This document shows, in pieces, positions 21,101 through 29,100 of a DNA stretch of 64,000 nt. Where the stretch lies: assembly GCF_040250305.1 (NCBI RefSeq), contig NZ_CP158190.1:4062001-4126000 (forward strand), in the 5' to 3' direction. The notes beneath the pieces are model-generated. The model was not told the DNA's origin. It saw only the letters and a program-made list of their open reading frames with translations, and did no database searches. The stretch comes from Peribacillus frigoritolerans. GTDB lineage: Bacteria > Bacillota > Bacilli > Bacillales > DSM-1321. Made by a program: the position numbers and the translations under genes. The number at the start of each line of letters is the position of its first letter. Position 1 is the stretch's first letter.

Positions 21101-21139
21101 TGTGAATAAAAATTCATCGTTTGTTATTTTTATTCAATC
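21101..21139 (-). promoter_or_regulatory. Tandem ARG boxes (ArgR/AhrC operator) of argGH
   Basis: Box 1 (21101-21118, TGTGAATAAAAATTCATC) matches the ARG consensus TNTGNATWWWWATNCANA at all but the last position. Box 2 (21122-21139, read on the minus strand) is weaker, keeping the TGAATAAAAAT core. The boxes are three bases apart, a 21-bp centre spacing that is the classical arrangement for hexameric ArgR. Confidence 0.8.
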
Positions 21140-21296
21140 TATGATTAGTACTTTATCATCTTTATTAAAGGAATACAAGGGGTATTTTAAAGATTTTGCT
21201 AAATAATCCGCTAATAATTTAGTGAATTTACACATTGGATGCTTCCGCGGGAATATAGTAAACTAGGAGTATGATAAATCGAAAAGTGGAGGGCAT

Positions 21297-21611
21297 ATGA
21301 AAGAACTATTTACCTTTGATGAACGGCTTGGCATCTCAATTCCCGATTTGAATCTGGAGTGGGATGAATATACAAAAGGCGAGCAACAGCAAATACTCGT
21401 ACACTGGGAGAATATCCGGGGAAGCATCCCGGACCGCATCAAGGAACTGGAATCCACCATTAACCGAAAGCAGTTTCGGCTCTCGGATGAAAGTAATTTC
21501 GCCAAATCATGCCAGCTCAATTCCGAAATTGCGGAACTTGCTTCCATCATCAATGATTTATGGCTTTGGTATCGTGCCAATCAAGCCGTGACGGAAAAGA
21601 TGCATAATTAA
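21297..21611 (+). CDS. Conserved hypothetical protein, helical
   Basis: A 104-residue acidic, probably all-helical protein starting MKELFTFDERLGISIPDLN, without signal peptide or membrane segment. The ATG follows TGGAGGGCAT and the gene ends in a strong hairpin, so it looks like a real single-gene transcript. I do not recognise the family; the Trp-rich C-terminus (LWLWYRANQ) is its most distinctive part. Confidence 0.75.
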   Translation: MKELFTFDERLGISIPDLNLEWDEYTKGEQQQILVHWENIRGSIPDRIKELESTINRKQFRLSDESNFAKSCQLNSEIAELASIINDLWLWYRANQAVTEKMHN

Positions 21612-21624
21612 GGCCTATTCCATG

Positions 21625-21660
21625 CAAAAAAAGCCACAGTTTAAAACTGTGGCTTTTTTT
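21625..21660. terminator. Bidirectional terminator before moaB
   Basis: AGCCACAGTTT and its exact complement flank a short loop, with an A7 run on the left and a T7 run on the right. It serves both the plus-strand hypothetical gene and moaB. Confidence 0.92.
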
Positions 21661-21669
21661 GCATCCCTC

Positions 21670-22182
21670 TTATAAATCCTTGCGAAGTTCACCAACGACA
21701 TGTCCCAATTCCGGAAGAATCAATTTATTCATCGCAAGCCGAACCGCCCCTGATGAGCCTGGGGTGGAAAAAACGGCTTTATTGTTCACGACTCCGGCAA
21801 TCGCCCTGGATAGAATGGCGGCAGACCCGATATCCTCTTGATAACTGAGCATTCGAAAAATCTCGCCAAAACCGGGAATTTCCTTGGTCATCAACTCTTT
21901 GACCGCCTCGATCGTTACATCCCTATTGGCGATGCCAGTGCCACCATTTGTTAATATGACATCGACCTTGCTGATTTGGCTGCCAGAAGTGACCGCATCC
22001 TGAATCGCTTTCCGCTCATCTTTAACGATTACATATTCATTCACTTCATGACCATTCGATTTCAGCAATTCCATCATCAGTGCTCCACTTTTATCCGTTT
22101 CTTCATTACGTGTATCGCTGACGGTTATCACCATGCAGCGAACTGCCTCCGTGACGGCTTTTTTATGATTCTTGACACTCAT
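21670..22182 (-). CDS. moaB: Molybdenum cofactor biosynthesis protein MoaB
   Basis: A 170-residue MogA/MoaB-fold protein with the molybdopterin-binding motifs VSDTRNEETDKSG, TNGGTGIANRD and FSTPGSSGAVRLA. Family members adenylate molybdopterin or act in its delivery. Its start overlaps the stop of the EcsC gene as ATGA, so the two are co-translated. Its position downstream of argGH is conserved in Bacillus. Confidence 0.95.
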   Translation of the reverse strand: MSVKNHKKAVTEAVRCMVITVSDTRNEETDKSGALMMELLKSNGHEVNEYVIVKDERKAIQDAVTSGSQISKVDVILTNGGTGIANRDVTIEAVKELMTKEIPGFGEIFRMLSYQEDIGSAAILSRAIAGVVNNKAVFSTPGSSGAVRLAMNKLILPELGHVVGELRKDL

Positions 22183-23021
22183 TCTTCATCAGCCTTCTTC
22201 TCCAGTAAATAACGATATTGATAGAACTTCTGGGCAAATTCACTGACACTCCGGGTCATTTGATAATTGGATCCAGCCCCGATGGCCATGCTGATGAACG
22301 GTATGCCCCGAACCAGTTTTTTTCGAAAAACAGTAATGGATAATGCTTTCAACAGCTGCTTCAGAGGCTGTTCCATCCAGGTAGGGTTTGTCAGTTCTTC
22401 GATTCCTAAATAAAAATAGTCATCTTCTGCGGTCTGGACCTCGCGGATCAATTCTTCCCACGCTATTCCTTGGAGCCTCTTTGGCATCGCTCCTGCATTG
22501 AATACCTTAAGGGCCAGCATCATTTCAAACGGCGTATTCACCTCGACACCATAAGACATCGCAATAAGCTGTACGATCCTGACATTGATGACCGTCATGG
22601 CCGGAATATCGCTCCCTAGCAGAAGCAGGCCTCCTGATCCGCTCATCCCGCCCTGTGCAAATGAATATAAGCGATGCTTAGCGATATGCTGATTGGCTAT
22701 GTAATTCAACTGATCGATCGATAAGTGATTCAAATCACTCAGCGTTTCGATATCTTCATTAAACACGCGCGCAGATGCTAAAATCCGCTCTCTTGCATCT
22801 ATTTGAACTTGTGAGCTCTGAACCATGGCATGTAAATGAAAAAGCCAGGTATCCAGCTTTTCAAAAAACTGTTGTTGGACGTTTTCAGGAAGCAGGGCAA
22901 ACCCCTGCTCCAACCATTTATCATACAAAGCAGCAAGGTCCGTGGGCTCATATTGATAAAGCTTTTCCTGCCATTCACTAATTTCATTCCAAATTTTCAT
23001 TTCCCGGTTCGTGAATTCCAT
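22179..23021 (-). CDS. EcsC family protein
   Basis: A 280-residue protein of the EcsC family. It has an acidic N-terminal helical part followed by the glycine-rich stretch FAQGGMSGSGGLLLLGSDIP and hydrophobic amphipathic segments (about 140-185 and 225-250). The EcsC role is unclear; it is named after the third gene of the ecs transporter locus. The ATG at 23021 follows AGGAGG. It forms a two-gene unit with moaB. Confidence 0.88.
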   Translation of the reverse strand: MEFTNREMKIWNEISEWQEKLYQYEPTDLAALYDKWLEQGFALLPENVQQQFFEKLDTWLFHLHAMVQSSQVQIDARERILASARVFNEDIETLSDLNHLSIDQLNYIANQHIAKHRLYSFAQGGMSGSGGLLLLGSDIPAMTVINVRIVQLIAMSYGVEVNTPFEMMLALKVFNAGAMPKRLQGIAWEELIREVQTAEDDYFYLGIEELTNPTWMEQPLKQLLKALSITVFRKKLVRGIPFISMAIGAGSNYQMTRSVSEFAQKFYQYRYLLEKKADEE

Positions 23022-23178
23022 GCATCAAGCCTCCTATGTACAGAATTGGTGGATTCTCCCTTAAGTATACCATAGAGGACAGCTTTTCAGAGAACGGATG
23101 ATGGGAATTCAGTATTAATGGGGATTGGCTGCATGGGCATAAACTCCATGAGGAGTCGGATTTCAAGGAGGAAATTTT

Positions 23179-23247
23179 ATGGGAAAGACCCCTTACCAGA
23201 GGGATAAGGGGATCATTATAAAAAAACAGGAAGTCATGTTTTCCTAG
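23179..23247 (+). CDS. Possible 22-residue small protein
   Basis: A short reading frame, [16 protein letters not shown] followed by six residues, starts eight bases after a near-perfect AAGGAGG site. It runs toward ackA and overlaps the ackA 3' end by 14 bases. The strong ribosome site in an otherwise empty region is the only evidence. A CCCCTTA/TAAGGGG inverted repeat lies within it. It could be chance. Confidence 0.33.
   Translation: MGKTPYQRDKGIIIKKQEVMFS
23218..23245 (-). terminator. Weak terminator at the end of ackA
   Basis: On the minus strand AGGAA and TTCCT (23241-23245 and 23228-23232) flank an eight-base loop containing the ackA stop codon, followed by G and a U7 run. The stem is short. 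Confidence 0.45.
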
Positions 23248-24439
23248 TCTCGCTCAAAGCTATTTTCATGGTATCCCTGACAATCATGATTTCTTCATTA
23301 GTGGGGATGACCATGACTTTTACAGGGGAATAGGGTGCATTGATGAACGCTTCCTTGCCCGAGGTGCGATTGAGATCCTTATCCCAATATACCCCCATGA
23401 ATTCAAGTCCCTCCAAGATTCGCCCCCTAATGGTTTGACTGTTTTCACCGATGCCCGCTGTAAAAATGATGCCATCCACACCTCCCATTTTAGCTGAATA
23501 GGAGCCAATGTACTTGTGAATTCGGTCTGCGAATACTTTAAGTGCGAGTTCAGCCCGCTCATTGCCTTTATCCGCTTCAACTTGAATATCGCGCAGGTCG
23601 CTGGAAAAACCGGAAAGGGCCAGGATGCCGCTTTTCTTATTCAGGACATCCAGAACTTCATCTGCTGTTTTACCCGTCTTCTCCATGATATAAGGAATCA
23701 ATGCAGGGTCGATGTTCCCTGAACGAGTTCCCATAGTAACACCGGCCAATGGTGTAAATCCCATTGATGTATCAATTGATTTGCCGCCCTTTATGGCCGT
23801 GATGCTTGCACCATTCCCTAAATGGCACGATATCAATCGAAGCTGTTCAATTGGGCGGCCAATCATTACGGCTGCCCGCTGTGATACATATTTATGTGAA
23901 GTACCATGAAACCCATACTTCCTTATTCCGTATTTTTCATAATATTCAAGAGGCAAGCTGTACAAATAGGAACCTGCTGCCATCGTTTGATGGAAGGCAG
24001 TGTCGAATACCGCAACCGCTGGCACATCACCCAGTGCTTGCCTGAAGGCTTTGATCCCGGTGATATTGGCGGGATTATGAAGGGGCGCCAACTCGGAAAG
24101 CTTTTCGATTTCCTCTATTACATCCTCCGTAATCAAGACCGATTCGCTGAATACCTCACCGCCATGCACCACCCGATGCCCTACGCTTTCTATCTCTTCA
24201 AAGGAGTCAATGATGCGATGGTCAATCAGCTTTTCCAATAAAAGCCCTACAGCCACTTCATGATTTGGTATATCCATCGTTTCAGATACCTTTTCGCCTT
24301 CGAAGCTTAAAGTAAATGCGGAATCTTTCAAGCCGATTCTCTCAACAAGACCTTTTGTAATTACTTTTTCACTAGGCATCTCAAAAAGCTGAAACTTCAA
24401 TGAAGAGCTGCCCGCATTAATAGCCATGATTTTTGACAT
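23234..24439 (-). CDS. ackA: Acetate kinase
   Basis: Makes acetate and ATP from acetyl phosphate during overflow metabolism. The 401-residue protein shows the ASKHA signatures [36 protein letters not shown] and FTAGIGENS, with normal length. In Bacillus it follows ytxK; here a hairpin between them suggests its own promoter. A sequence loosely like a cre site (around 24518-24533) lies upstream but is a poor match. Confidence 0.98.
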   Translation of the reverse strand: MSKIMAINAGSSSLKFQLFEMPSEKVITKGLVERIGLKDSAFTLSFEGEKVSETMDIPNHEVAVGLLLEKLIDHRIIDSFEEIESVGHRVVHGGEVFSESVLITEDVIEEIEKLSELAPLHNPANITGIKAFRQALGDVPAVAVFDTAFHQTMAAGSYLYSLPLEYYEKYGIRKYGFHGTSHKYVSQRAAVMIGRPIEQLRLISCHLGNGASITAIKGGKSIDTSMGFTPLAGVTMGTRSGNIDPALIPYIMEKTGKTADEVLDVLNKKSGILALSGFSSDLRDIQVEADKGNERAELALKVFADRIHKYIGSYSAKMGGVDGIIFTAGIGENSQTIRGRILEGLEFMGVYWDKDLNRTSGKEAFINAPYSPVKVMVIPTNEEIMIVRDTMKIALSETRKT

Positions 24440-24572
24440 CCATCCTGCTCCTTTTCTCTAAGCTAGTTCTTCCAATGTTATCTCAACGAAACGTGCAGTA
24501 TATTGTACAATCTTATCATGACAAGCGAATTCAACCAAATATTAATGAATAATTGCAAATAATCACTCTCAA

Positions 24573-24613
24573 ATAAAAAAATGAAAGCCAATGCCCGGGG
24601 CATCAGCTTTCAT
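24573..24613 (-). terminator. Terminator after ytxK
   Basis: On the minus strand ATGAAAGC and ATGCCC arms pair with their complements across a small internal mismatch, followed by a U7 run. Its presence suggests ytxK and ackA are at least partly separate transcripts. Confidence 0.8.
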
Positions 24614-24616
24614 TGT

Positions 24617-25603
24617 CTATTTTTCCTCTTTAAACCAATCGTCCATCTGTTGCATGACAGACCTGGTCGCTTCGAAATCCGACAACTTCGGAAGCTGTAC
24701 GAGCAATGCCTTCTTCGGTGCTTCGATACCCTCTTTTTTCTTTTGAAGGATCAGGATGCTTTTCGCAGCCGCTTCACTTTTAAACATGGAAAGCGGCAAT
24801 TGCACCATCCCTTGGATATGTGTATGCTTCTTCAGAAAATCATTGAGTTTCGGCGCTTCCTCCGAGACGAACAGGTTATTCGGGACAATGAAGAATAGAT
24901 GTCCGCCATCCTTCGCATGTTTAACACCTTGTTCAATAAACAAATGGTGTGCATACGAATGTCCCTTATCGGCCTTCAATTCATATTCAGCTGCACGTAC
25001 ATCATTCGGATAATAACCAATCGGCAAATCACTGACCACAACATCGGAAGGATCGATGAAAAGCGGCTCCAGGCTGTCCTGGTTAAAAAATTGCAGCGGG
25101 TGTTCTTGCAGGTTGGCACCTGCATAAGCAAGCCTGATCAAGGTTTCGTCAATCTCGACACCATATGAAGCGATGTTTTTATCAGTAAGTTGATTCAAGA
25201 TCGCAAATAGTAAGTTCCCCGTTCCGATGGCTGGATCGAGCATGACTATCTCTTTTTGATCCTTTGTGAATTTACCGACTAAATAACTGACGAACATGCC
25301 GACTGCATCAGGAGTCATATGATGATTCGGCTGAACGCTCTGCTGCATGCCTTTTAAAATGGCAAGCTGGTACGCTTTTCGGATTGCTTCTTTTTCATAT
25401 TTCTCTGGTGAAAAATCTGCATAATGCTTCACTAACCTTTTTTTCGATACTTCACTGATTTCCTCCTGCAGGACTTTCCCTTCGAAGAAATTCTCGCCCG
25501 TTTCACCTAAGGCATCCAGATACGTACATGATAGTTCACTTTGCAATATTTGGGCTGTTTCATCAAATTCATAAAATAATTGTTCAACTGGGGTAGACTT
25601 CAC
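24617..25603 (-). CDS. ytxK: Class I SAM-dependent methyltransferase YtxK
   Basis: A 328-residue protein resembling adenine-specific DNA methyltransferases. It has a helical N-terminal part (1-100), then the SAM loop LDPAIGTGNLLFAIL (about 121-135) and the catalytic-type motif SDLPIGYYP in place of the usual N/DPPY. Target unknown; no restriction gene is nearby, so it is probably a housekeeping methyltransferase. The start is a GTG at 25603 with AGGAGG nine bases upstream. Confidence 0.92.
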   Translation of the reverse strand: MKSTPVEQLFYEFDETAQILQSELSCTYLDALGETGENFFEGKVLQEEISEVSKKRLVKHYADFSPEKYEKEAIRKAYQLAILKGMQQSVQPNHHMTPDAVGMFVSYLVGKFTKDQKEIVMLDPAIGTGNLLFAILNQLTDKNIASYGVEIDETLIRLAYAGANLQEHPLQFFNQDSLEPLFIDPSDVVVSDLPIGYYPNDVRAAEYELKADKGHSYAHHLFIEQGVKHAKDGGHLFFIVPNNLFVSEEAPKLNDFLKKHTHIQGMVQLPLSMFKSEAAAKSILILQKKKEGIEAPKKALLVQLPKLSDFEATRSVMQQMDDWFKEEK

Positions 25604-25805
25604 TTATTAATTCCTCCTGTTTGCTTCTGTCCCTATTTTAAAGGTAAGAAGAAAGAGATACAAGCCGTACGTCCTGCTTATCATTCTTCGATTATTTAAC
25701 GTACCGTTTTCCGTTTTGAAATTCCGCATATAAGGAATCTCTCGCGCAAAATTTTAACCATGAGTAAGTAAAAGGTAAATTAAATACAAGGTGTAAAATT
25801 TGGAC

Positions 25806-25924
25806 GTTGATTTCCACTTCAGGCACTCGCTTTCCGCGGGCGGTCTGCCCTCGGCTTGCGCCTGCGGGGTCTCCCCTAGACACGCTTTTCCCGCAGGAGT
25901 CTCGTACCTTATGTTCCAATCAAC
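25806..25924. repeat. Dispersed GC-rich intergenic repeat with short terminal inverted repeats
   Basis: A 119-bp GC-rich block in AT-rich surroundings, bounded by GTTGATT (25806-25812) and AATCAAC (25918-25924). Inside are the segments CACTCGCTTTCCGCGGGCGG and CCCGCAGGAGTCTCGTACCT. I recognise very similar sequences as frequent intergenic repeats in Bacillus-group genomes. It looks like a non-coding, MITE-like element. It accounts for most of the structure in the gene-free stretch 25604-26062. Confidence 0.72.
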
Positions 25925-26062
25925 TTTGTTTTGAAATTAGATGGAAAACCTTTTGTCTAAAAACTCAAATACGGGTAGTGTTATTGCCCTGTATTTTTTT
26001 TTTATTTGGATAGGCTCAATGAATGCCCAAACAGAATACCATGCATGAGGTGGTGATTATAT

Positions 26063-26374
26063 ATGGATAATCAATATCAAAACTATCATGGGCAGGTTAA
26101 TCCGATAAATCAGCAACATGATATTCAGTCAGCAGATGAATTAAACAGGCAACAACAGGGGTTTCAACAAGGGTTTCGACAAGGATTTCGACAAGGGTAT
26201 CGACAAGGATATCGAGAAGGATTTCGAGCAGGGCAACAACAGGGGTTTTTCCCAGGACCGAGACAATTGCCGTCGTGGCCTAATGAAATTGACATAAGAG
26301 TTGGAACACCTAATGGGCAAGAGTGGTCTGGCAAGGTTGTTTTACCACAAAATGGTCCGACTTTCGAGCCTTAA
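26063..26374 (+). CDS. Unrecognised Gln/Gly/Arg repeat protein
   Basis: A 103-residue protein in three parts: a Gln/Asn-rich polar N-terminus (1-30), a run of four-residue repeats of the form QGFR/QGYR (about 32-64), and a short C-terminal segment with EIDIRVGTPNGQEWSGKVVL. It has no signal peptide or membrane helix. The repeat region is strongly basic and aromatic, which could bind nucleic acid or self-associate; that is inference. ATG preceded by GAGGTGG. It stands alone between a dispersed repeat and the tpx terminator. I do not recognise a family. Confidence 0.72.
   Translation: MDNQYQNYHGQVNPINQQHDIQSADELNRQQQGFQQGFRQGFRQGYRQGYREGFRAGQQQGFFPGPRQLPSWPNEIDIRVGTPNGQEWSGKVVLPQNGPTFEP
26155..26251 (+). 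repeat. Tandem 12-nt repeat encoding QGFR/QGYR units
   Basis: About seven imperfect 12-base units of the form CAAGGGTTTCGA lie in phase with the reading frame. They differ mostly at single positions that swap Phe for Tyr or are silent. Confidence 0.85.
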
Positions 26375-26535
26375 CTGATCCAGCATATAATAAATGAATC
26401 TAGTCAAAAGAACCGAACTGTATCGATCGACCTCAGAAATTAATAATAACCACAACTTAAATGAATATTAGAGCCTAAAAAGGACCTGTCCACTTCAACG
26501 ACAAGGTGTTTATCAACAAGAAAATCAACATTAAA

Positions 26536-26568
26536 ACAAAAAACCGGGCACATTGCGCCCGGTTTTTT
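26536..26568. terminator. Terminator after tpx, usable in both directions
   Basis: ACCGGGC pairs with GCCCGGT around a seven-base loop, with an A-run on the left and a T7 run on the right. Confidence 0.88.
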
Positions 26569-26580
26569 TGAATTCGCATC

Positions 26581-27081
26581 TTATTTTGCCGCTTTAGCCG
26601 CTTCGATTGCACCTTCGTAATTAGGATGGCTGGTGCCTTCACTTACATATTCTACATATGTGATTTCATCAGAGCTGTTCACTACGAATACAGAGCGAGC
26701 CAATAGACGAAGTTCTTGCATGACTACACCATATGCTTCACCGAATGAAAGGTCACGGTGATCGGAAAGAACTTGAACATTATCCAAGCCGCTGGCAGCA
26801 CACCAGCGTTTTTGCGCGAAAGGAAGATCGTTACTGATCGTAAGTACTTTTACATTATCCAATTTTGCCGCTTCTTCATTAAATTTACGTGTCTGTGCGT
26901 CACAAACACCTGTATCCACGGATGGAACCACGCTGATAATGCGGACAGAACCTTTGGAGTCGTTTAAAGTAACCGGAGATAAGTCATTAGCCAATACTGT
27001 AAAATCAGGTGCTTTGTCCCCAACTTTTAGTTCTGGTCCCACTAAAGTGATCGGGTTGTTTTTAAATGTAACTGAAGCCAT
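26581..27081 (-). CDS. tpx: Thiol peroxidase
   Basis: Atypical 2-Cys peroxiredoxin that reduces hydroperoxides using thioredoxin. The 166-residue protein has the peroxidatic cysteine in [12 protein letters not shown] (Cys60) and the resolving cysteine in RWCAASG (Cys94), at the family spacing. ATG with AGGAGG. A sigma-A type promoter lies 39-67 bases upstream. Confidence 0.97.
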   Translation of the reverse strand: MASVTFKNNPITLVGPELKVGDKAPDFTVLANDLSPVTLNDSKGSVRIISVVPSVDTGVCDAQTRKFNEEAAKLDNVKVLTISNDLPFAQKRWCAASGLDNVQVLSDHRDLSFGEAYGVVMQELRLLARSVFVVNSSDEITYVEYVSEGTSHPNYEGAIEAAKAAK

Positions 27082-27119
27082 TAAAAATTCCTCCTTTTTC
27101 TGCTATATGTACAAGCATA

Positions 27120-27148
27120 ATAATATTTGTTTTGCCGGAATTTTGCAA
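27120..27148 (-). promoter_or_regulatory. Sigma-A promoter of tpx
   Basis: On the minus strand TTGCAA (27143-27148) and TATTAT (27120-27125) are separated by 17 bases, 39 bases upstream of the tpx start. Confidence 0.65.
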
Positions 27149-27227
27149 TTAATTGAATTGGGAAATGTGATTGGTGCTTGTACATGACATCCAAGCTTTT
27201 GAATCTGTAATGACATACTGCAGCAAA

Positions 27228-27252
27228 AATAAAAACTCGGCGGATGCCGAGT
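27228..27252 (-). terminator. Terminator after ytfJ
   Basis: On the minus strand ACTCGGC and GCCGAGT flank a four-base loop and are followed by UUUUUAUUUUU. Confidence 0.85.
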
Positions 27253-27257
27253 CGCAG

Positions 27258-27740
27258 TTAGAAATCAATATCCATTTTAGGTTCTTGGTACCTTTTTGCA
27301 GCTTGTTGACTGCCGCCTTGGTTTTGATTACTGCCCTGCTTTTGATTATTGTCTTTCTTGGATAGCATGGACTGGATCTTATCGACGACTTGAGGAGCTA
27401 AATCCATCATTTTTTCGAGAAGATGCGTCCCTTCATCCAGATGGATCATTTTCACCCCATGGGAACCGACAATCAAAAAGGCAATTGGTGTTATGGAAAC
27501 CCCGCCGCCGCTACCGCCGCCAAAGGGCTGCTTGGAACCACCTTGCTGTCCTTGCTGGTTTCCATCCATCACAAATTCGCTGCCACCGGCTGCAAAACCA
27601 AATCCCACTTTGGATACGGTTAAAATGACACTTCCATCCGGAGTTTCAACCGGATCTCCGATGATCGTGTTCACATCGACCATTTCTTTCAGATTTTCCA
27701 TAGCTTCTTTCATTAAACCTTGGATCGGATGATCTGACAT
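27258..27740 (-). CDS. ytfJ: GerW family sporulation protein YtfJ
   Basis: A 160-residue protein with the family core HPIQGLMKEAMENLKEMV and VNTIIGDPVETPDG (residues 4-40), the glycine-rich KQPFGGGSGGGVSITPIAFL and a Gln-rich C-terminus. GerW/YtfJ is a forespore protein needed for normal spore germination with L-alanine in B. subtilis. It lies 16 bases after ytfI and is co-transcribed with it. Confidence 0.95.
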   Translation of the reverse strand: MSDHPIQGLMKEAMENLKEMVDVNTIIGDPVETPDGSVILTVSKVGFGFAAGGSEFVMDGNQQGQQGGSKQPFGGGSGGGVSITPIAFLIVGSHGVKMIHLDEGTHLLEKMMDLAPQVVDKIQSMLSKKDNNQKQGSNQNQGGSQQAAKRYQEPKMDIDF

Positions 27741-27756
27741 TTAAATTCCCTCCACT

Positions 27757-28449
27757 CTAGAACGATTGTTTATTGGAATCACCTGATAGCTTCGCTAATT
27801 TCCTCGACTTGAAATGCGGCTTCCCGCCTTTCCAATAACGAAGCAGTTTTATTCCAGTCACCATAGCCTGCCCGATTCTAAATTGTAATATGCAGGAAAT
27901 CGACGTGTTTGCCTGCCATCTCTGAAAGTCGGGTGTAATGGAATAGGAGGGCATGATACGGAAGTTGAAATAGCTTGTCAGCAACCCGATGATGGAACCT
28001 TTGAGTGCCCAGCATGCTCCAGTTAAGACACCGGTGTGTGCAGCGTTTTTAGTACCGACCTTACTATGCCAGGAGAATTTTTTGACTTGGACTTTCCCAG
28101 CGAAGTGACGGACGATCTTATGGAATCCGATGATATGCTGAAGCATCTCCAGAATGTCTGCAAATCCGTCACGCAAATCTTCGGCTGTGAATTTTTTCTT
28201 TTCTTCCTTTTTTGTTTTTCCGTTCATTTCTTTTTCTTCGTTTACTACTACAGTTGCCGAGTCATCTTCCAGTTTGATGACCGGAACCTTGAGTGTATAG
28301 TGAAAAAGCCCGTACCAAGCTGATAATTTAATATGTATTAGGTCATTCGTTTGGACACGTTTGTAGTCGATGGACACTTTTACTTTAGTGAAAACAACAA
28401 TAAGCAGCACCAAAATGAGGATACCTATTATCAACAAAAGCCACTTCAT
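27757..28449 (-). CDS. ytfI: DUF2953 membrane-anchored protein YtfI
   Basis: A 230-residue protein with one N-terminal transmembrane helix (about 2-22), a charged Lys/Glu-rich linker (about 68-88) and a DUF2953 domain reaching the basic C-terminus. Its fixed position upstream of ytfJ suggests a sporulation role. Function unknown. Confidence 0.9.
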   Translation of the reverse strand: MKWLLLIIGILILVLLIVVFTKVKVSIDYKRVQTNDLIHIKLSAWYGLFHYTLKVPVIKLEDDSATVVVNEEKEMNGKTKKEEKKKFTAEDLRDGFADILEMLQHIIGFHKIVRHFAGKVQVKKFSWHSKVGTKNAAHTGVLTGACWALKGSIIGLLTSYFNFRIMPSYSITPDFQRWQANTSISCILQFRIGQAMVTGIKLLRYWKGGKPHFKSRKLAKLSGDSNKQSF

Positions 28450-28487
28450 GCACCCACACCCCTTCAGCCTATCATTATCGGCATATG

Positions 28488-28530
28488 CAAAAAAAATAAA
28501 CCTGCAAAAGCGAAAATCACGCTCTTACAG
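28488..28530 (-). terminator. Terminator after yteJ
   Basis: On the minus strand CTGTAAGAGCG and CGCTTTTGCAG form an 11-base stem with two G-U pairs and a seven-base loop, followed by a U-rich tract. It separates sppA-yteJ from ytfIJ. Confidence 0.75.
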
Positions 28531-28548
28531 ATTTATGAATGGAAAAAA

Positions 28549-29088
28549 TCATCTTCTGATCAACACTACGCCCGTGTCTGCAAAGACATCATGCAAAGCC
28601 TGTTTCTTCGGTAATAGGCCTGCCAAGAGATAGCCAATCCAAGTGACCTTTGAAATATAGCGGCCAATCAGCTCCCTGAACAAAATCGTTCCCCATGAAA
28701 TGTTTTTTTTCTCTTCCTTCAATGCAACGACTTTCAGTCCAAAAATCATTTTACCAAGAGTTTGGTTCAAGAATTTGGTCATCAAAACAAAGTATAAGAA
28801 GAATACGACCCCCGTTAAAAAGCCCTCTGCGGAAAACCAGAGATCATCTGTCCCTTCATAAAACTTGAAGATGGGATGAATCAAAATCCGGTTCAAACTT
28901 CCGATAACCAATAGATCGGCTAAATAGGCCCAAAACCTCATCCAAAAACCGGCAAAATGAACTTTCTTGACACCATCATCATCCACGGCCTTACTGGCTG
29001 TTGAAAATCCCTGCTGAACGGGAATCTCTTGATCTGCCATTAGATTGGTTGAAGCGATTTGTTCATTATTTTCATTTCTTTCCGTCAT
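28549..29088 (-). CDS. yteJ: RDD family membrane protein YteJ
   Basis: A 179-residue protein with an acidic N-terminal cytoplasmic part (1-45) and an RDD domain with hydrophobic helices (about 48-66, 86-106 and 148-160); the Arg and Asp residues are in GFWMRFWAYLADLLV. In B. subtilis YteJ works with SppA in resistance to lantibiotics and lysozyme-type stress. It lies 12 bases after sppA. Confidence 0.92.
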   Translation of the reverse strand: MTERNENNEQIASTNLMADQEIPVQQGFSTASKAVDDDGVKKVHFAGFWMRFWAYLADLLVIGSLNRILIHPIFKFYEGTDDLWFSAEGFLTGVVFFLYFVLMTKFLNQTLGKMIFGLKVVALKEEKKNISWGTILFRELIGRYISKVTWIGYLLAGLLPKKQALHDVFADTGVVLIRR

Positions 29089-29100
29089 CCTTCAGCCCCC

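Noticed and set aside
24500..24540. cre-like sequence upstream of ackA
   Set aside because: It needs an extra base and two mismatches to fit the consensus; too weak to annotate.
25692..25919. Minus-strand open frame of about 75 codons over the dispersed repeat
   Set aside because: It runs through the GC-rich repeat, has no ribosome site and its sequence is explained by the non-coding element.
26155..26251. Tandem repeat considered as a CRISPR or VNTR array
   Set aside because: Units are 12 nt without spacers and lie in phase inside a coding frame with a good start, so it is a protein repeat.
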